Notes: generated by a model not told the origin, from the letters alone. 44,616 bases of DNA from Anaerotignum sp. (GCA_020024455.1 JAHHTU010000019.1:1-44616); one strand, 5' to 3'. Positions 1 to 8,726 are shown, numbered from the stretch's first letter. A program made the numbers and translations.

Positions 1-2
1 CA

Positions 3-1124
3 AAAACTCAGATGCTTCAGCAAGAGTTGTTCAGAAAATTTGCTGAAACAGAAATTAAACCTATCGCTAAGGATATGGACGAAGCAGAAGAATACTCTTC
101 CGAACTCCTTCAGAAACTGCAGAAAATTGGTGCATTCGGTATCCCTTACTCCAGAGAATACGGCGGTCAGGGTGCAGACGTACTGACATACACATTGTGT
201 ATGGAAGAAATGTCCAAAGTGGATGCTTCCACAGGTATTACACTTTCCGTACATACATCTCTTTGCTGCCCTTGTATCAATGAATTTGGTACAGAAGAAC
301 AGAAACAGAAATATTTGAGACCTTTGGTTGATGGTTCTAAAATCGGTTGTTTCGGTTTGACAGAACCCGGTGCTGGTACTGACGCTGCTGGTGTTCGTAC
401 AGAAGCAAAATTGGAAGGCGATTACTATATCCTGAATGGTACAAAAATCTTCACAACAAACTCTGGTTTTGCTGATACATTCGTTGTATTTGCTTTGACA
501 GACAAAACAAAAGGCCCTAAAGGTATGTCTGCTTTCATCGTAGAAAGAGATTCTGAAGGCTTGTCCGTTGGCCCTAACATTGAACGTATGGGTATCAGAG
601 CTGCTTCCAACTGTGAAGTTATCTACGAAAATGTAAAAGTTCCCAAAGAAAACCTGTTGGGCAAAGAAGGTCAAGGTTACAAAATCGCTATGACAGCTTT
701 GGGTGGCGGTCGTATCGGTATCGGTGCACAGTCCGTAGGTATTGCACAGGGTGCAATCGACGAAGCATTGAAATATGTAAAAGAAAGAAAACAAGGTGGC
801 AAACCCATCGGTAAATACCAGAATACACAATTCAAACTGGCTGAATGCCAAACAAAAGTTGATGCAGCTAGATTGATGGTTTGGAGAGCAGCTACAGAAA
901 AAGATAACCATGGCGCTTATGCACCTTTGGCTGCTATGTGTAAACTGTTCGCTTCTGAAGTGGCTAACGAAGTTACAAGAACTTGCGTACAGCTGTTTGG
1001 TGGTTATGGTTACTGCCGTGAATACCCCGTAGAAAGAGCAATGCGTGATGCAAAAATCACAGAAATCTACGAAGGTACTTCTGAAGCTATGAAGATGATT
1101 ATCTCCGGCTCTATGAAGGTTTGA
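3..1124 (+). CDS. Acyl-CoA dehydrogenase, 5' end truncated by window edge
   Basis: FAD-dependent acyl-CoA dehydrogenase that oxidises (or, in anaerobes, reduces the enoyl form of) a short-chain acyl-CoA, exchanging electrons with the EtfBA flavoprotein encoded next. The frame is open to the window edge: the codons for Lys-Thr-Gln precede the first ATG at 12. Family members begin several residues earlier, so the true start lies outside and this ATG is internal. The C-terminus carries EIYEGTSE (about 351-358 counted from the internal Met), which holds the usual catalytic Glu of the family (E354), and GCFGLTEPGAGTD is the flavin/substrate-loop signature. Seen: strong family match and linkage to etfBA. 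Inferred: the substrate, which could be butyryl/crotonyl-CoA or propionyl/acryloyl-CoA; sequence alone does not decide. Confidence 0.93.
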   Translation, partial: KTQMLQQELFRKFAETEIKPIAKDMDEAEEYSSELLQKLQKIGAFGIPYSREYGGQGADVLTYTLCMEEMSKVDASTGITLSVHTSLCCPCINEFGTEEQKQKYLRPLVDGSKIGCFGLTEPGAGTDAAGVRTEAKLEGDYYILNGTKIFTTNSGFADTFVVFALTDKTKGPKGMSAFIVERDSEGLSVGPNIERMGIRAASNCEVIYENVKVPKENLLGKEGQGYKIAMTALGGGRIGIGAQSVGIAQGAIDEALKYVKERKQGGKPIGKYQNTQFKLAECQTKVDAARLMVWRAATEKDNHGAYAPLAAMCKLFASEVANEVTRTCVQLFGGYGYCREYPVERAMRDAKITEIYEGTSEAMKMIISGSMKV

Positions 1125-1191
1125 TTCGCAGACAGGCTCAAATGCAGATAATAAGCCAAATTATGAATATTTTGGAAGGAGAACAACTATA

Positions 1192-1983
1192 ATGAAAATC
1201 GTTGTATGTATTAAACAAGTACCAGATACAGTTGAAGTTAAAATCGATCCTAAAACCGGCACACTGATTCGTGATGGTGTACCTTCTATTATCAACCACG
1301 ATGACAAAACAGGTATTGAAGCAGCTCTGGCTTTGAAAGAACAGTTGGGCGCTACTGTAACTGTTGTATCCATGGGCCCTCCTCAGGCAGAAGTTGCTTT
1401 GAGAGAAGCTTTGGCTATGGGTTGTGATGAAGCTTTCTTGGTTTCCGCAAGAGAATTCGGTGGTTCCGATACATATGCTACTTCCGGTATTTTGGCAGCA
1501 GCACTGCAAACAATGGATTATGATTTGATTATCACAGGCCGTCAGGCAATCGATGGTGACACAGCGCAGGTTGGTCCTCAGATTGCTGAAAAATTGGGCG
1601 TTCCTCAGGTTTCTTATGTAGAAGAAGTAAAAGAAGCAACACAAGATTATGTTGTTGTTAGAAGACAATTTGAAGATGGTTACCACATCATCAAAATCAA
1701 AACTCCTTGCTTGTTGACAGCTATTGCTGAATTGGCAACACCTAGATATATGTCCGTTAGAGGTATCGTAGAAGCTTATGAAAAAGAAATCAAAGTAATT
1801 GGTTTCGAAGATTTGAAAGATAACCTTGAATTGGATATGATCGGCTTGAAGGGTTCCCCTACAAACGTATATCAGTCCTTCACAAAAGAAGTAAAAGGTG
1901 CTGGTACAATCCTGAAAGATATCTCCGCAGACGAAGCTGTAAAAGCAATCGTAGACAAACTGGAAGAAAAATTCATCATCTAA
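1192..1983 (+). CDS. etfB: Electron transfer flavoprotein subunit beta
   Basis: Beta subunit of the heterodimeric electron transfer flavoprotein, partner of the dehydrogenase upstream and EtfA downstream. The 263-residue length is normal. It starts MKIVVCIKQVPDT, typical of EtfB, and carries the family signature AIDGDTAQVGPQIAEKLG at about 119-136, part of the nucleotide-binding region. The ATG follows AAGGAGAA with good spacing. The gap to the dehydrogenase is 67 nt and to etfA 75 nt with no terminator, so the three genes form one operon. In anaerobes such Etfs can bind a second FAD in EtfB and bifurcate electrons to ferredoxin. Whether this one does is inference and needs comparison of the FAD-contact residues with characterised bifurcating Etfs. 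Confidence 0.95.
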   Translation: MKIVVCIKQVPDTVEVKIDPKTGTLIRDGVPSIINHDDKTGIEAALALKEQLGATVTVVSMGPPQAEVALREALAMGCDEAFLVSAREFGGSDTYATSGILAAALQTMDYDLIITGRQAIDGDTAQVGPQIAEKLGVPQVSYVEEVKEATQDYVVVRRQFEDGYHIIKIKTPCLLTAIAELATPRYMSVRGIVEAYEKEIKVIGFEDLKDNLELDMIGLKGSPTNVYQSFTKEVKGAGTILKDISADEAVKAIVDKLEEKFII

Positions 1984-2058
1984 TCAGGGTTTGTGAATTT
2001 GTTGGATAAACAAAAACGAAAAAAACGAAAATTTGGAATATAAGGAGGAAACCCTACC

Positions 2059-3111
2059 ATGAGTAAAGGTATTTATGTAGTAGTTGAACAAAGAAGCGGT
2101 AAAGTTCAAAACGTAGGTTTGGAACTGATCGGCGAAGCTACAAGACTGAAAGAAGATTTGAAAGATGACGTTGTTGCAGTATTGTTGGGCAGCGAAATCG
2201 AAGGCGAAGTAGAAAAACTGTATCACTATGGTGCTGATAAAGTGATTCTGGTTGACCATCCTTTCTTGAAAGAATATGTAACAGAACCTTACACAAAAGC
2301 TGTTACAGCTATCATCAAAGAATATGACCCTGAAATCATGCTGTTTGGTGCATCTTCTATCGGCCGTGACGTAGCTCCTCGTGTAGCTAGCCGTGTGAAA
2401 ACAGGTTTGGTTGCTGACTGCACAGGTTTGAGAATGGCAAAAACAGAAGAAGAAATTGCAAAAGAAGAAGCAATGGGTTGCCCAGATGGGAAAAGAGCAT
2501 TGTTGATGACTCGTCCTGCTTTCGGTGGTAACATCATGGCAACATTGATGTGCCCCAGAACAAAACCCCAGATGGCTACTGTACGTCCCGGCGTTATGAA
2601 AAGAGCAGACAAAGATACAAGCAGAAAAGGTGAATTGATTCAATTCGCTGTTGATTTTACAGATGCAGACATGAATGTAGAAATCATGGAAGTTGTAAAA
2701 TCCGAGAAAAAATCCGTTGACTTGACAGAAGCAAAATTGATTGTTTCCGGTGGTCGTGGTATCGGTAGCGCACAAGGCTTCGACATGATTAGAGACGTTG
2801 CTGATGCATTGGGTGCAGAAGTTGGTTCTTCCAGAGCGTGTGTAGACGCTGGTTGGATTGAAAAAGACAGACAGGTTGGTCAGACAGGTAAAACTGTACG
2901 CCCTGAATTGTACATGGCTTGCGGTATTTCCGGTGCAATCCAACACGTTGCAGGTATGGAAGGTTCTGAATTGATTATCTCCATTAACAAAAACGATACA
3001 GCAGCAATCTTCGATGTATCCGATTTGGGTATCGTTGGCGATGTGAAAGTAATCCTGCCTAAATTGGCTGATGCTATCAGAAAATACAAAGCAGCAAAAG
3101 CTAGCAACTAA
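2059..3111 (+). CDS. etfA: Electron transfer flavoprotein subunit alpha
   Basis: Alpha subunit of the electron transfer flavoprotein (350 residues). The C-terminal FAD domain is clear: GSSRACVDAGW, then GQTGKTVRPELYMACGISG and GAIQH, the canonical FAD-binding segment. The N-terminal half is the Rossmann-like domain that pairs with EtfB. There is no N-terminal ferredoxin-like extension, as some clostridial EtfA proteins have. The start at ATG 2059 follows AAGGAGGAAACC. This is the last gene of the operon and is followed by a strong terminator. The three-gene set dehydrogenase-EtfB-EtfA is known from butyryl-CoA dehydrogenase and acryloyl-CoA reductase complexes of Clostridia; the assignment between them is open. 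Confidence 0.95.
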   Translation: MSKGIYVVVEQRSGKVQNVGLELIGEATRLKEDLKDDVVAVLLGSEIEGEVEKLYHYGADKVILVDHPFLKEYVTEPYTKAVTAIIKEYDPEIMLFGASSIGRDVAPRVASRVKTGLVADCTGLRMAKTEEEIAKEEAMGCPDGKRALLMTRPAFGGNIMATLMCPRTKPQMATVRPGVMKRADKDTSRKGELIQFAVDFTDADMNVEIMEVVKSEKKSVDLTEAKLIVSGGRGIGSAQGFDMIRDVADALGAEVGSSRACVDAGWIEKDRQVGQTGKTVRPELYMACGISGAIQHVAGMEGSELIISINKNDTAAIFDVSDLGIVGDVKVILPKLADAIRKYKAAKASN

Positions 3112-3153
3112 TTGATTGAATAGTTCAATATTATATGCTCAGACGATTGAAAG

Positions 3154-3186
3154 AGAGTATAGCCAAAAGGCTATACTCTTTTTTTA
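3154..3186 (+). terminator. Rho-independent terminator of the acd-etfBA operon
   Basis: A perfect 10-bp stem (GAGTATAGCC / GGCTATACTC, 3155-3178) with an AAAA loop is followed by a run of seven T. It lies 43 nt after the etfA stop. Confidence 0.93.
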
Positions 3187-3194
3187 TATTACGA

Positions 3195-3222
3195 CATAAA
3201 AATAAGAGCCTATATTAGGCTC
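3195..3222 (-). terminator. Terminator of the MATE gene (minus strand)
   Basis: A 7-bp stem (GAGCCTA / TAGGCTC, 3206-3222) with a 3-nt loop, followed on the minus strand by TTATTTTTAT. It sits just after the minus-strand stop at 3234 and faces the etfA terminator, so convergent transcription is separated by two independent hairpins. Confidence 0.8.
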
Positions 3223-3233
3223 CTATCTTTTAT

Positions 3234-4562
3234 TTAGAGATAACGATATTTTTTACGTGCAGCGATAAATAATATTATGGAAACGATAATGGTCAGCAAT
3301 TCTGAAATCGGAATGGCAAGCCAAACTCCAGAAATACCCAGTATTTTTGGTAAGAATATGATACAACCACTGACACATACAAATGTACGTAACGAAGATA
3401 TAAATGCAGACAATACACCGTTTGACAATGCTGTAAAAAATGCAGATGCAAAGATATTGACACCAGAGAATAATAAATGCACAGCACAAATTTTATAGCC
3501 CTCTAACGTAATGGCGTATGTGTGGCTATCTCTTGGTGTGAATATCAATATGGTTGGTTCGGCAAGCACAATGGATAATATACTGATGACAATGGAAGAA
3601 ATGATAATGATGCTTGTTGACATTTTGAATAAACGCTTTAATTGTACATCATCTCGTCTGCCATATTGATAACTGAATAAAGGGGCAACACCATTTGCAA
3701 ATCCCATATAAGCAGATGCAAACAGGAATTTTGCATACAACATAATGGTGATGGCAGCAACACCATCTTGTCCCATCATTTGCATCATAACCCGATTAAA
3801 CAAGTATGTGGTGACACCGGCAGATGTATTTGTAATCATTTCGGAAACACCATTGCTCATACTATTTTTTAACACACGAAAATTCCATTTTGGTTTTACA
3901 AAATACAATATCGCTCTTGGTTTCATAAAATAAAACAGTGGCGGAATACCACCAATCAAAAAGCTGGTGACAGTACCCCATGCAGCCCCTTTGATACCCA
4001 TATCCATCAGAACAATAAAAATATAATCAAATACAATGTTGCTGATACCACTGGCAAGATTGAGCATCAAGCCGATTTTTGGTTTGCCGGCTGTGACAAA
4101 AAACACTTGAAACAGTATTTGCAGGATAGAAAAAGCATAAAATAACACCATGATACTACCATAATCAATACAATAGGGGAGCAATGGTTCATCAGAACCT
4201 AAAAATATGGACAATGGTTCTATGAATATGAAACAAAATAATGACAACACAATACCCATACCAAATGCAAATAGTGTAATCAATGTAAAGTGTTCTCTGG
4301 CAAGTTGTTCTTTTCCCTCGCCCAGTTCTCTGCCGATGATGGCACTACCACCGGTACCAAGCATAACACCTACTCCCATCATGACATTGATGAGTGGATA
4401 GACAATATTGGTTGCGGAAAGAGCCGCAGTACCGACATAACGAGAGATAAAGATACCATCGGCGATGACATAAGTGGCAACAAACATCATCATAATGACA
4501 GTGGGCAAAGAAAATCGTAATAACCCAACGAATCCAAAGTTTTTTGCAATATCATTTTGCAT
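3234..4562 (-). CDS. MATE family multidrug/cation efflux transporter
   Basis: A 442-residue integral membrane protein with about twelve hydrophobic segments in two six-helix halves, as in the MATE (NorM/DinF-like) family, which exports drugs or metabolites in exchange for H+ or Na+. It starts MQNDIAKNFGFVGLLRFSLP, with the helix-1 region typical of the clostridial subgroup. The segment PFMIG-like GTGGSAIIGRELGEGKEQLA (about residues 68-90) is a characteristic loop after helix 2. The start at 4562 has AGAGGTGA on the minus strand just upstream. It is a single gene between two hairpins. The substrate cannot be read from the sequence. Confidence 0.9.
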   Translation of the reverse strand: MQNDIAKNFGFVGLLRFSLPTVIMMMFVATYVIADGIFISRYVGTAALSATNIVYPLINVMMGVGVMLGTGGSAIIGRELGEGKEQLAREHFTLITLFAFGMGIVLSLFCFIFIEPLSIFLGSDEPLLPYCIDYGSIMVLFYAFSILQILFQVFFVTAGKPKIGLMLNLASGISNIVFDYIFIVLMDMGIKGAAWGTVTSFLIGGIPPLFYFMKPRAILYFVKPKWNFRVLKNSMSNGVSEMITNTSAGVTTYLFNRVMMQMMGQDGVAAITIMLYAKFLFASAYMGFANGVAPLFSYQYGRRDDVQLKRLFKMSTSIIIISSIVISILSIVLAEPTILIFTPRDSHTYAITLEGYKICAVHLLFSGVNIFASAFFTALSNGVLSAFISSLRTFVCVSGCIIFLPKILGISGVWLAIPISELLTIIVSIILFIAARKKYRYL

Positions 4563-4608
4563 AAGTTCACCTCTTTTTTTATCAAAAATAAAATGATATA
4601 TAATAAGA

Positions 4609-4630
4609 CAGAGCCGAGAATACGGCTCTG
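4609..4630 (-). terminator. Hairpin after rqcH, probable terminator
   Basis: A perfect 8-bp stem (CAGAGCCG / CGGCTCTG) with a 6-nt loop lies 6 nt after the minus-strand rqcH stop. On the minus strand the following tract is TCTTATTATATAT, a weak U-tract; the clean run of seven T lies on the plus-strand side. Some read-through into the MATE gene is therefore possible. Confidence 0.6.
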
Positions 4631-4635
4631 TTTTT

Positions 4636-6414
4636 TTATGCTTGTGGCAATTCTGTTTGCAACGCTTGTATTTTTTGTTCCTCAGGCGTAATATAAATCG
4701 TTTTATTTGTCAAATAAATGACCATACCTGGTTTTGCACCGTTTGGTTTTTTGACATTTTTACGTTGTGTGTAATCCACAGGTACCATACTACTGCCTTT
4801 TGCTTTGCTATAAAAGGCGGCAATGGTTGCGGCTTCTTCCAATGTGGGAATGGGGACTTCGCTTTTGCCCTGTGTGCGTATGATGACATGAGAGCCGGGG
4901 ATATCTTTTGTGTGTAACCAGATATCTGTTGGTTCTGCAATGCGTAATGTCAGTTCATCATTTTGCAGATTGCTTTTGCCCACCAATATTTCAAACCCAT
5001 CAGAAGAAATATATCGCATAGGTTTTGCTTTTTTGGGTTTTGGTTGTCCCTTTTTCAAAGGTTGGCGACGGATAAAACCACTTTCTGCCAATTCTGTACG
5101 GATTTCTGCCAAATCGGCATCGTCTTTTGCAGTATCCAAGGCATTCAATACACTTTCCAGATAGGAAAGCTCTTCATCATTTTGTTTTTGTTGAATTTCC
5201 ATGGCAGCTAATGTACGTTTGGCTTTATTATATTTCTGAAAATATTTTTGTGCATTTTCAGATGGGGATTTTGTGGGGTCTAATGCAATTTCAATTTCTC
5301 CCATATTTTCATCATAAAAATCAATGGTTTTGAACGTGGTTGCATTTTTTGGCACAGCATAGATATTGGCTGTGAGCAATTCCCCTTTGCGTTTCCACAT
5401 ATCTTTTCCGGCAACATCTCGCAATGTTTTTTGCTGGATTTCCTTTTTTTTGACACAACGCTCAATATTGGTTTGTATCAAACGGCGGGTATCGTGTGAT
5501 TTTTGTTTGAGATGTGCGGCGTTATCCCGTTCTGTATAGAAGCCTTCTAATAAGGTAGAAATGCTGTCAAATGGTTTTGTGAATGCATTGCCAAATTGCG
5601 TCATGGGCAATACGCCGAAATCCAACATATTGCCGCCTGCTTTTTGATAATAAATCACAGGGGAAAAGTTCCCGTTTTTGACATCGGTCATGACTTCCGA
5701 AAAGCTGGAAAAAAGGACATTTTTTTGTGTATTGGTTAATGTTTGGCAAGCATTGGAGCTATCCAAGCCTGCTCGATGACAAATTTCAGATGCCATGATG
5801 GGGCTGATACCTGTATAATTTTGATAGATGACATTTTGTAATTTCATACCATTTTGTATGGTAAGTTTTTGTAAAAACATTTCTTTTTCCAAGAGCAGTG
5901 GGTTGTATTTATCCTGTGCGGGTGGAAATGTATATGTTTTGTTTGGCAAAACTTCACGCACAGAACTTTTATCATGTGAAACCCTTTTGATTGCGTCCAA
6001 TATTTTGCCGTTTTCGTCGGTGAGTATGAGGTTGCTGTGTTTGCCCATGATTTCCAAAATGAGTTGTTTTTGTGTCATGTCACCCATTTCGTTGGCAGAT
6101 TCGATTTTGAATATAATAATACGTTCAAAATTTGGCTGTATAATGTCTACGATTTTGCCACCTGCGATATGTTTACGCAATACCATACAGAACAATGGTG
6201 CAGTCATGGGGTTTTCTCTTGTATATTGTGTGATGTGCATACGAGGGTGTCCGGAATTGGCAGAAGCCAAAACTTTGTAATTGACACCGCCACCACGAAC
6301 AGAGAAACGAATTTCATCGGCAAGTGGCTGATGGATTTTGTCTATGCGACCACCAAGCAATTTTTGTTTGAGTTCGGTGACAATGGCAGCTGTGGTGATA
6401 CCATCTAATGCCAT
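4636..6414 (-). CDS. rqcH: RqcH / NFACT family ribosome quality-control protein
   Basis: Bacterial Rqc2 homologue (NFACT, often called fibronectin-binding protein A). It binds 50S subunits blocked with peptidyl-tRNA and directs poly-alanine tailing with the help of tRNA-Ala. The 592-residue length is normal. NFACT-N starts MALDGITTAAIV; then follow a coiled-coil middle and the C-terminal NFACT-R domain with DIWLHTKDIPGSHVII. The position equal to the conserved Asp97-Arg98 pair of B. subtilis RqcH reads Glu97-Arg98 (NFERII). The start at 6414 has AAGGAGGGA upstream. It works in parallel with the tmRNA-SmpB system, also present in this window at 32.9-33.7 kb. Confidence 0.93.
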   Translation of the reverse strand: MALDGITTAAIVTELKQKLLGGRIDKIHQPLADEIRFSVRGGGVNYKVLASANSGHPRMHITQYTRENPMTAPLFCMVLRKHIAGGKIVDIIQPNFERIIIFKIESANEMGDMTQKQLILEIMGKHSNLILTDENGKILDAIKRVSHDKSSVREVLPNKTYTFPPAQDKYNPLLLEKEMFLQKLTIQNGMKLQNVIYQNYTGISPIMASEICHRAGLDSSNACQTLTNTQKNVLFSSFSEVMTDVKNGNFSPVIYYQKAGGNMLDFGVLPMTQFGNAFTKPFDSISTLLEGFYTERDNAAHLKQKSHDTRRLIQTNIERCVKKKEIQQKTLRDVAGKDMWKRKGELLTANIYAVPKNATTFKTIDFYDENMGEIEIALDPTKSPSENAQKYFQKYNKAKRTLAAMEIQQKQNDEELSYLESVLNALDTAKDDADLAEIRTELAESGFIRRQPLKKGQPKPKKAKPMRYISSDGFEILVGKSNLQNDELTLRIAEPTDIWLHTKDIPGSHVIIRTQGKSEVPIPTLEEAATIAAFYSKAKGSSMVPVDYTQRKNVKKPNGAKPGMVIYLTNKTIYITPEEQKIQALQTELPQA

Positions 6415-6452
6415 GACAATCCCTCCTTTTTTGTATATTGTTTCAATGATTC

Positions 6453-6481
6453 AGTATATCATGTTTTGGATAGGAAGAAAA
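6453..6481 (-). promoter_or_regulatory. Possible rqcH promoter (minus strand)
   Basis: On the minus strand an extended -10 element TGATATACT (TATACT at 6458-6453) lies about 40 nt before the rqcH start. The -35 region (TTTTCT, 17-nt spacing) is poor, so recognition would depend on the extended -10. Confidence 0.4.
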
Positions 6482-6547
6482 TAGGGAATGCAAAGAAATA
6501 AAGATTAAAAAATAATTAAAAATAGTGGATACAATTTGCGATTTTGG

Positions 6548-6576
6548 TTGCACTTTTGGAAAAGAATGCGTATAAT
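6548..6576 (+). promoter_or_regulatory. Sigma-A type promoter of yicC-remA-gmk-rpoZ
   Basis: TTGCAC (6548-6553), a 17-nt spacer and a perfect TATAAT (6571-6576) lie 60 nt before the YicC start. This is one of the best promoter matches in the window. Confidence 0.8.
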
Positions 6577-6636
6577 AGAAAGGCTAAAATAGTACGGAAA
6601 CAAATGGACAATATAAATATAAAGGAAGGTATCGAT

Positions 6637-7524
6637 ATGCGCCATCAAGTAAGAAGTATGACAGGATACGGCAGAGGAGAATATTTGGCACAAGATAGAA
6701 AATTTGTGGTGGAAATGAAATCTGTCAATCATCGTTATCATGATTTGAATATCAAATTGCCCAGAGTCTTAGCGAGTTTGGAGGACAGTATCAAAAAACG
6801 GATTGCAAAAGATGTGTTTCGTGGAAAAACCGATATCTATGTGACGTTTGAAACATTTTCCGCAGAAGATGTGCAAGTGAAATTGAATGACGGACTGGCA
6901 AAGGCATATGCAGAAAAAATTTGCGTTTTGGAAGAATTGTTGCACAAAAAAGCAGAAGATATCGTATCTTTGACGGCAAGATTTCCAGATGTGATTGTGG
7001 TCGAAAAAGCACAAAAAGAAGAAGAAGTGATGTGGGCAGGGCTTTTGCCTGCATTGGAACAGGCGTTGGAAAGTTTTGTTGCAATGCGTCAAACAGAGGG
7101 CGAACATTTGAAACAGGATATCTTGCAAAAAGCAAACCGTATCCAAAACTTGGTGGACGATGTGAAAATGTATGCACCAACGGTCGTGGTGGAATATCAG
7201 GAAAAATTGCAAAACCGTTTGAAAGAATTGATGGACAAAGTCGATGTAGACCCGCAACGTTTGGCAATGGAAGTGGCGATTTTTGCAGACAAAGGTTGTA
7301 TTGATGAGGAATTGACCAGATTGGACAGCCATTTGCAACAATTACATGAAATATTGGAACAAGGTGGACAAGTTGGCAGAAAATTGGATTTCTTGGTGCA
7401 GGAAATGAACAGAGAGTCCAACACCATCGCATCAAAGGCAAATGACATTCGCATTGTCAAAGCAACCATAGAATTGAAAAGCGAAATTGAAAAAATCAGA
7501 GAACAAATCCAAAACTTGGAGTGA
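6637..7524 (+). CDS. yloC: YicC/YloC family endoribonuclease
   Basis: Member of the YicC/YloC family, single-strand-specific endoribonucleases that act in RNA turnover. The mature start is ATG 6637, giving 295 residues (usual length about 290), because MRHQVRSMTGYGRG reproduces the family N-terminus and AAAGGAAGG lies 8 nt upstream; an upstream in-frame ATG would add 31 residues that precede no ribosome site. The C-terminal part (VQEMNRESNTIASKAND) is the highly conserved DUF1732 segment, with KSEIEKIREQIQNLE closing the protein. It is the first gene of the yloC-remA-gmk-rpoZ operon, the same order as in B. subtilis. Its stop overlaps the ribosome site of remA. Confidence 0.92.
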   Translation: MRHQVRSMTGYGRGEYLAQDRKFVVEMKSVNHRYHDLNIKLPRVLASLEDSIKKRIAKDVFRGKTDIYVTFETFSAEDVQVKLNDGLAKAYAEKICVLEELLHKKAEDIVSLTARFPDVIVVEKAQKEEEVMWAGLLPALEQALESFVAMRQTEGEHLKQDILQKANRIQNLVDDVKMYAPTVVVEYQEKLQNRLKELMDKVDVDPQRLAMEVAIFADKGCIDEELTRLDSHLQQLHEILEQGGQVGRKLDFLVQEMNRESNTIASKANDIRIVKATIELKSEIEKIREQIQNLE

Positions 7525-7528
7525 TGCT

Positions 7529-7774
7529 ATGGAACGGATACAGTTTTTGAATATCGGATATGGCAATATGGTTTCCGCAAATCGTGTCATCGCAATCGTG
7601 AGTTTGGAGTCTGCACCGATTAAGCGTATGGTGCAGGAAGCAAAAGAAAAAGGGAAGTTGATTGATGCTACATATGGCAGAAAAACAAGATGTGTGATTG
7701 TGATGGACAACGGGCATCTTGTGCTTTCCGCAAATATGCCGGAAACGGTCAGCGGCAGATTGTCAACAGAATGA
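7529..7774 (+). CDS. remA: RemA family regulator (DUF370)
   Basis: Small DNA-binding protein of the RemA (YlzA) family, which in B. subtilis activates extracellular-matrix and osmoprotection genes as a ring-shaped oligomer. It has 81 residues from ATG 7529, and the GGAGTGA overlapping the yloC stop serves as its ribosome site; the frame extends 14 codons further up but those overlap yloC. Family features seen: FLNIGYGNMV near the N-terminus, VSLESAPIKRMVQEAK, and DATYGRKTRCVIVMDNGH. It lies 15 nt before gmk. The operon position upstream of gmk and rpoZ is conserved in Firmicutes. What it controls here is unknown. Confidence 0.93.
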   Translation: MERIQFLNIGYGNMVSANRVIAIVSLESAPIKRMVQEAKEKGKLIDATYGRKTRCVIVMDNGHLVLSANMPETVSGRLSTE

Positions 7775-7789
7775 GAAGGAGTATGAAAC

Positions 7790-8398
7790 ATGAAAAAACA
7801 GGGGTTATTATTGATATTATCGGGGCCGTCCGGCTCGGGTAAGGGGACGATTGTGGAGCAGCTGAAAACAAAAGAGAATTTCTATCTGTCTATCTCTGCA
7901 ACTACAAGAGCACCAAGAGAGTATGAACAAGAAGGTGTGCATTATTTTTTTCGCACAAGAGAAGAATTTGAAAAAATGATTGCAAACCAAGAACTGTTGG
8001 AATGGGCAGAATTTTGTGGGAATTGTTATGGCACGCCCCGTGCATATGTGACCGAAAAATTGCAAAAAGGGCAAAATGTGATACTGGAAATTGAAGTGCA
8101 AGGAGCGTTGCAAGTCAAGGAATTATATCCTGAGGGGATATTGATATTTTTAGTACCGCCGAACTTGGAAGAATTGGGCAGAAGGCTGACAAACAGAGGT
8201 ACAGAGGACAAAGAAACCATTAACCGCCGTATCCATCGTGCGTTGGAAGAAATGGAATTTGTACAGGATTATGATTATGTGGTTATCAATGATACGGTTG
8301 CACAAGCAACAGAAGATATTTTAGATATTGTACACGCAGAAACCATGCGTTGCAGCAGAAACAAAGAAATCAATAAAGTGTTTAAAGGAGAGATTTGA
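7790..8398 (+). CDS. gmk: Guanylate kinase
   Basis: Phosphorylates GMP to GDP with ATP; essential cytosolic nucleotide kinase. It is 202 residues, the normal length. The P-loop SGPSGSGKGT is at 11-20, the GMP-binding segment SATTRAPREYEQEGVHYFF follows at about 36-54, and the lid-region RLTNRGTEDKETINRR is clear. The start has AGAAGGAGT upstream. It has a close junction with rpoZ: the gmk stop is 2 nt before the rpoZ ATG. Guanylate kinase is a direct target of (p)ppGpp in Firmicutes (known for the family); a small alarmone synthetase is encoded 5 kb downstream. Confidence 0.96.
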   Translation: MKKQGLLLILSGPSGSGKGTIVEQLKTKENFYLSISATTRAPREYEQEGVHYFFRTREEFEKMIANQELLEWAEFCGNCYGTPRAYVTEKLQKGQNVILEIEVQGALQVKELYPEGILIFLVPPNLEELGRRLTNRGTEDKETINRRIHRALEEMEFVQDYDYVVINDTVAQATEDILDIVHAETMRCSRNKEINKVFKGEI

Positions 8399-8400
8399 TT

Positions 8401-8685
8401 ATGTTAAGACCATCTTACACAGACTTATTGGAAGTGATGTCACAGCGTACAGAAGATAGTACATTGAGAAGCAGATACACCATCGTGATTGCGGCTGCAA
8501 AACGTGCAAGACAGTTGGTAGACCATGCAGAACCATTGGTAAGCGATACAAAAGTGGATAAACCGGTATCCATTGCGGTGAATGAATTGTATCAAGGCAA
8601 AATCAATGTCAGACAGGGACAATTTACAGACGAATTTGCACCATCAGAAGAACCGGTGGTGGAAATTACAACGGAAGATATGTAA
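8401..8685 (+). CDS. rpoZ: RNA polymerase omega subunit
   Basis: Small subunit that supports assembly and stability of RNA polymerase. From ATG 8401 it is 94 residues. An in-frame TTG at 8395 would add two residues, but AAGGAG at 8385-8390 is spaced correctly (10 nt) only for the ATG. MLRPSYTDLLEVM is the usual start, and RYTIVIAAAKRARQLV is the omega core helix containing the conserved AAKRARQ. The acidic C-terminus is typical. It is followed by a strong terminator, so the operon ends here; coaBC, which often follows rpoZ before priA, is not present. Confidence 0.95.
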   Translation: MLRPSYTDLLEVMSQRTEDSTLRSRYTIVIAAAKRARQLVDHAEPLVSDTKVDKPVSIAVNELYQGKINVRQGQFTDEFAPSEEPVVEITTEDM

Positions 8686-8696
8686 TCCGAACAGGA

Positions 8697-8726
8697 AAAG
8701 TCAGATGAAATTCATCTGACTTTTTT
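8697..8726 (+). terminator. Terminator after rpoZ
   Basis: AAAAGTCAGATGAA / TTCATCTGACTTTTTT is nearly a perfect inverted repeat (8700-8720 is the stem core), followed by six T. It separates rpoZ from priA. Confidence 0.9.

Noticed and set aside
1984..2946. Long open frame on the minus strand over etfA (320 codons)
   Set aside because: It mirrors the codon bias of etfA, is full of Cys, Phe and His runs typical of antisense translation, and has no ribosome site or family resemblance.
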